In this document: positions 19,813 through 22,402 of the stretch, one piece after another
Numbering within the stretch: position 1 is the first letter of the stretch
How the letters are laid out: every line of letters begins with the position of its first letter
Source of the DNA: Elysia marginata
Lineage: Eukaryota; Mollusca; Gastropoda; Plakobranchidae
Length of the DNA: 22,402 nt
Direction of reading: 5' to 3'
NCBI GenBank assembly: GCA_019649035.1
Contig: BMAT01005588.1
Span: 57,077-79,478 of the forward strand
Notes under the pieces: model-generated
The model's database searches: none
The model's input: the letters and a program-made list of their open reading frames with translations, nothing else
What the model was told of the DNA's origin: nothing
Made by a program: the position numbers and the translations under genes

Positions 19813-20171
19813 GAAGATACTTAAAAGACGATGTTGTATACTACGTCGAAATGAGCGAGGCAATAATCGAAGCAACATTTGAGACATATTGAAAGCGACT
19901 GGTTTGATTTGCTTTTTATCAATGTAATCTAACCGCTCGTTTTAATTCATTAAAACACAAATCAAGATAATTTGTCGTGTTATCTAACCATGGACATTGT
20001 TTATCAAAAGAATTTTCAAAAACCTTCGTCTTCATCAAAACTTTTGTAAACTTTTTTGATTCGCTCCAAATGCCCCATTTTCACCCACTGCCATAAAATC
20101 TTACTTTCTATCACTTTCTCCGTCTTTTTTTTATACTTCCGCAAGAGAGACAGTGACAGACACGACAGCTG

Positions 20172-20219
20172 ACTTCTAAACCTAAAATAAAATCACTTCA
20201 AGAACGACAACAATGTGGA
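20172..20219 (+). repeat. 48 bp direct repeat, left copy
   Basis: The 48 bases starting ACTTCTAAACCTAAAATAAA are identical to 22355-22402. Upstream bases differ, so this marks a left boundary. Confidence 0.95.
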
Positions 20220-20579
20220 ACAAGAGCTCTCATTTTAATGATAAAGGCATTTCCAAATTATCTACCCGCCCTTTGAAAATGACTTACTACTACATCTGAC
20301 CTTAGTCTGTGTGTGGAAGATCACAAGTAAATCCTTGGCTAATGCAGAAGTTTTTTCAAATCAAATTGATATCACGTTCTTATTCTTTAATGTTCCTCAG
20401 TCATGCAAAAATTCCTATCAGCCTGATGGATTGTGTCGTCATAAGATAGTCTTCTTTGTTTTAATGTGCTCTAGGGCTGTCTTGATTGCAATTATTTTTT
20501 CTTTGAGATTTTTGTTTTGGTTATGTTCTCGTCTATGTGATATCAAGATGACAGATTTAAACCCCACCGTCTTCAATAT

Positions 20580-20686
20580 AATTATTTTCTTATCTTAGTC
20601 GCCTGTTGAAGGTGCACTGCAGAAGCCACAATCTTATCCCACTTTACTCTGTCTTCCATTAGAGATCTCAGTTCAACTTCAGCTTT
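20580..20686 (-). pseudogene. Possible LINE ORF C-terminal remnant (weak)
   Basis: The minus strand reads KAEVELRSLMEDRVKWDKIV, then ASAVHLQQATKIRK and a stop. The phrase MEDRVKWDKIV resembles the DR.KWR.IV ending of several LINE reverse-transcriptase proteins. No reverse transcriptase core lies upstream, and the match is short. Confidence 0.25.
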
Positions 20687-21027
20687 CTACCACTGTGTCC
20701 CATCATAACTTGTCCACATTAGTACTTTTATGTAACTTGGTTTAGCAAAATATTTGGTAGTAATTTGGGAATTCTTGTTACAGTTGTTTGCTCTGTTATC
20801 TTATTTCAAATTTTCAACCCTACTCTGCCTCTCTGTTTTTCCTTTACAGTTTACACCATATCCGTCATTTGTGTGATTACCTAAATTCACCTTTTATTAT
20901 CTAATAATAAATGTTGTATTTTTATAGTACATGTGTATTATAAACTTTTGCTCTAGACTGCCAACTCTCTAGTCGGGTTCGTTATTTATTCAGATTTCTT
21001 TTGAGCGTAAATTAACTTGCCCTAACA

Positions 21028-21050
21028 CCCCCCCCCCCACACACACACAC
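21028..21050 (+). repeat. Poly-C plus AC microsatellite
   Basis: A run of 11 C is followed directly by an AC repeat. This is simple sequence. Confidence 0.85.
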
Positions 21051-22198
21051 TAAAAAATAAGCCATAGAAAAAAATGAGACTGTCATATATAAGAAAATAC
21101 CTTAAATAAAGGGAAGCCAAATGAAAAACATGCACACACACAGTTTTCCATTTATTTTTGGTTGAAAGAACGTGACCATGCACTGAATTTTGTAGAGAAA
21201 TTGCATGTGCTTTGTTAGAATCAAAGGATGTACACTCTCAGTTTGTTGCAAAGGCCCCGGCTTGAAATTTTCTCGAGTCTTGGGTAAGCAGTCTCGTCAT
21301 TTTGATTGTTATCAACTTTATTGTTTTTGTAAGATGCCGGCTGTACAGAGTGTCATTGCTTGGGTTGTCTGAACATTTTCATCAATATTGATATAGTCAT
21401 CGATGTTTATCTAAAGGGGTTGATTGGGTCAAGTTTTTGAACTGCACAATTAAATTCATGAAGTTATATTGTCACTCTCAAACGTTGATTGCTCTTCTTT
21501 ATCTTCACATAGTACATGTACAAGAAAGCCAGCATGCTTAAAGCATTTTTGGATTGTCATTTGTCCATATAGAGTGCGCCGATCAAAGACACCTTGAAAT
21601 GGAAATTAAGTCTCCCCTGTTTCATCTTGAGTAGATGTCATTTTTTCAGCACCCTCTTGCAGTTTAAGGTGTTATTCCTTTTTCAACAGCAGCTCGTAGT
21701 TTTTCCTTATCTTTCATGAAGTTATAAAGGAAACTCTTTGTAACACCTTATAAATTCGCGACAAATATCAGTTCTTGTACGATGCCCTCTTTCAATGGAG
21801 AGACATCCTTTTGAAAGCCTATTTAACGTGTTAAGAAAAAGTTATGCGTTCACTGCAAGTTTTTGCAATAACAGGTAGACAAATACCAATGGTCAATAGC
21901 TATGTTAGCAGTGAAACAATGTAGGCCCTAGGCCTACACACAATCATGCCAAGCCTGTCTTTAGTCCTCTTGAGAATCTCATCAACATTCCCCCCAAATT
22001 TGATTCGTGGTAAATTTTCACTCAGTTACTTTACTTTTCGTTCGGCGTGGGTAAGATGCTGTGACAAGAAACACACGAATACAAGTTGGCCTGCTTTGTA
22101 TAATCTAGTACCATAACCGGTTAACCTGTCGCACGTGGGATGAACACCCACCCGTATACAAAAGCAGTCAACCAATTTCCTCGCGGTATTGCTTTATA

Positions 22199-22292
22199 CC
22201 GAAACCAACCGAAACCAAGCGAAACCAACCGAAACCAAGCAAAACCAAGCGAAACCAAGCGAAACCCGGCTACCGAAACCCACCGAAACCCA
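22199..22292 (+). repeat. 10 bp tandem array GAAACCAAGC/GAAACCAACC
   Basis: Six exact-length decamers at 22201-22260 are followed by variant units (GAAACCCGGC, then CCGAAACCCA twice). The first four units alternate C and G at position 9, giving a 20 bp higher-order unit. The 69-codon open frame across it (NQPKPSETNRNQ...) is a by-product of the repeat, not a gene. Confidence 0.85.
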
Positions 22293-22354
22293 ACTTTATC
22301 TAAAGAATCAATAGTGCAGGCAGTTCAAGCCACTACTGTTTTCATTTAAAATCT

Positions 22355-22402
22355 ACTTCTAAACCTAAAATAAAATCACTTCAAGAACGACAACAATGTG
22401 GA
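22355..22402 (+). repeat. 48 bp direct repeat, right copy (runs off the window)
   Basis: It is identical to 20172-20219 over all 48 bases to the last base of the window, so the true repeat may be longer. The offset is 2183 bp. It may mark a tandem duplication, the two ends of an inserted element, or an assembly break in a repeat. Confidence 0.95.

Larger units (their letters stand above)
20220..22198. other. Sequence between the 48 bp direct repeats; no gene recognised
   Basis: Apart from the weak LINE-like tail (20580-20686), simple sequence at 21028 and a palindrome GTAGGCC-CTA-GGCCTAC (21921-21937), I see no coding region. A 95-codon open frame (20311-20598) is hydrophobic-rich, with no helix spacing or motif I can name. 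Near 22110-22136 the sequence has AACCGGTT and CACGTG palindromes. Confidence 0.5.

Noticed and set aside
20311-20598. 95-codon + strand open frame with hydrophobic stretches
   Set aside because: No signal peptide, helix pattern or family motif, and no splice or promoter context.
22140-22349. 69-codon frame with NQPKPSET-type repeats
   Set aside because: Produced by the decamer tandem array. The peptide repeat follows the DNA repeat exactly.
20172-22402. Reading the 48 bp direct repeats as long terminal repeats of a retroelement
   Set aside because: No TG...CA borders, primer-binding site, polypurine tract or retroelement coding is visible between them, so a duplication or other repeat is preferred.
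1-22402. CRISPR array, bacterial operon or defence system
   Set aside because: There are no regularly spaced repeats with unique spacers, no ribosome-binding-site and operon structure, and the spliced gene shows the DNA is eukaryotic.

Overview
The window is AT-rich animal nuclear DNA. It holds GT-AG introns, mobile-element debris and microsatellites, and no bacterial-style gene packing. Palindromes such as TAGATCTA, TAGGCCTA and TACATGTA recur. An SLC22-type gene with short exons and long introns, pogo/Tigger and CAGGG-ended DNA transposons, and an RTE LINE fit an invertebrate. A lophotrochozoan such as a gastropod mollusc is my guess, but the species is not proven.

The only host gene I can support is the 3' part of an SLC22-family (organic cation/carnitine-type) membrane transporter on the + strand. 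Five exons lie at 85-219, 614-696, 1493-1613, 6160-6232 and 7650-7892. They encode about 217 residues covering transmembrane helices 7-12 and the cytosolic tail. The N-terminal half lies left of the window. Canonical polyA signals are at 8103 and, distally, 9456 and 11101.

Introns 3 and 4 carry insertions. Intron 3 (1614-6159) has a CAGGG-ended MITE (2353-2504) and a 1.4 kb pogo/Tigger DNA transposon (2954-4351) that keeps only the CENP-B-like DNA-binding part of its transposase. Intron 4 (6233-7649) has an unnamed repeat (about 6335-6778) interrupted by another CAGGG MITE (6779-7134).

Downstream of the transporter, about 9500-22402 is gene-poor. It holds a 1.79 kb CAGGG-ended element (11148-12936), an inverted relative of the intron-4 repeat (about 13260-13755), a small Tigger-like MITE (15031-15212), a roughly 276 bp tandem duplication (15669-16215), and a 5'-truncated RTE LINE on the minus strand (16896-17885) with a perfect 12 bp target-site duplication. 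Further right are short duplicated repeats, a 10 bp tandem array (22199-22292), and a perfect 48 bp direct repeat (20172-20219 and 22355-22402) whose second copy runs into the window end.

The most interesting pattern is a set of elements with CAGGG...CCCTG termini that appear to make 6 bp target duplications. One of them sits in a repeat whose related sequence preserves the empty site. I see no clear new multi-gene system here.
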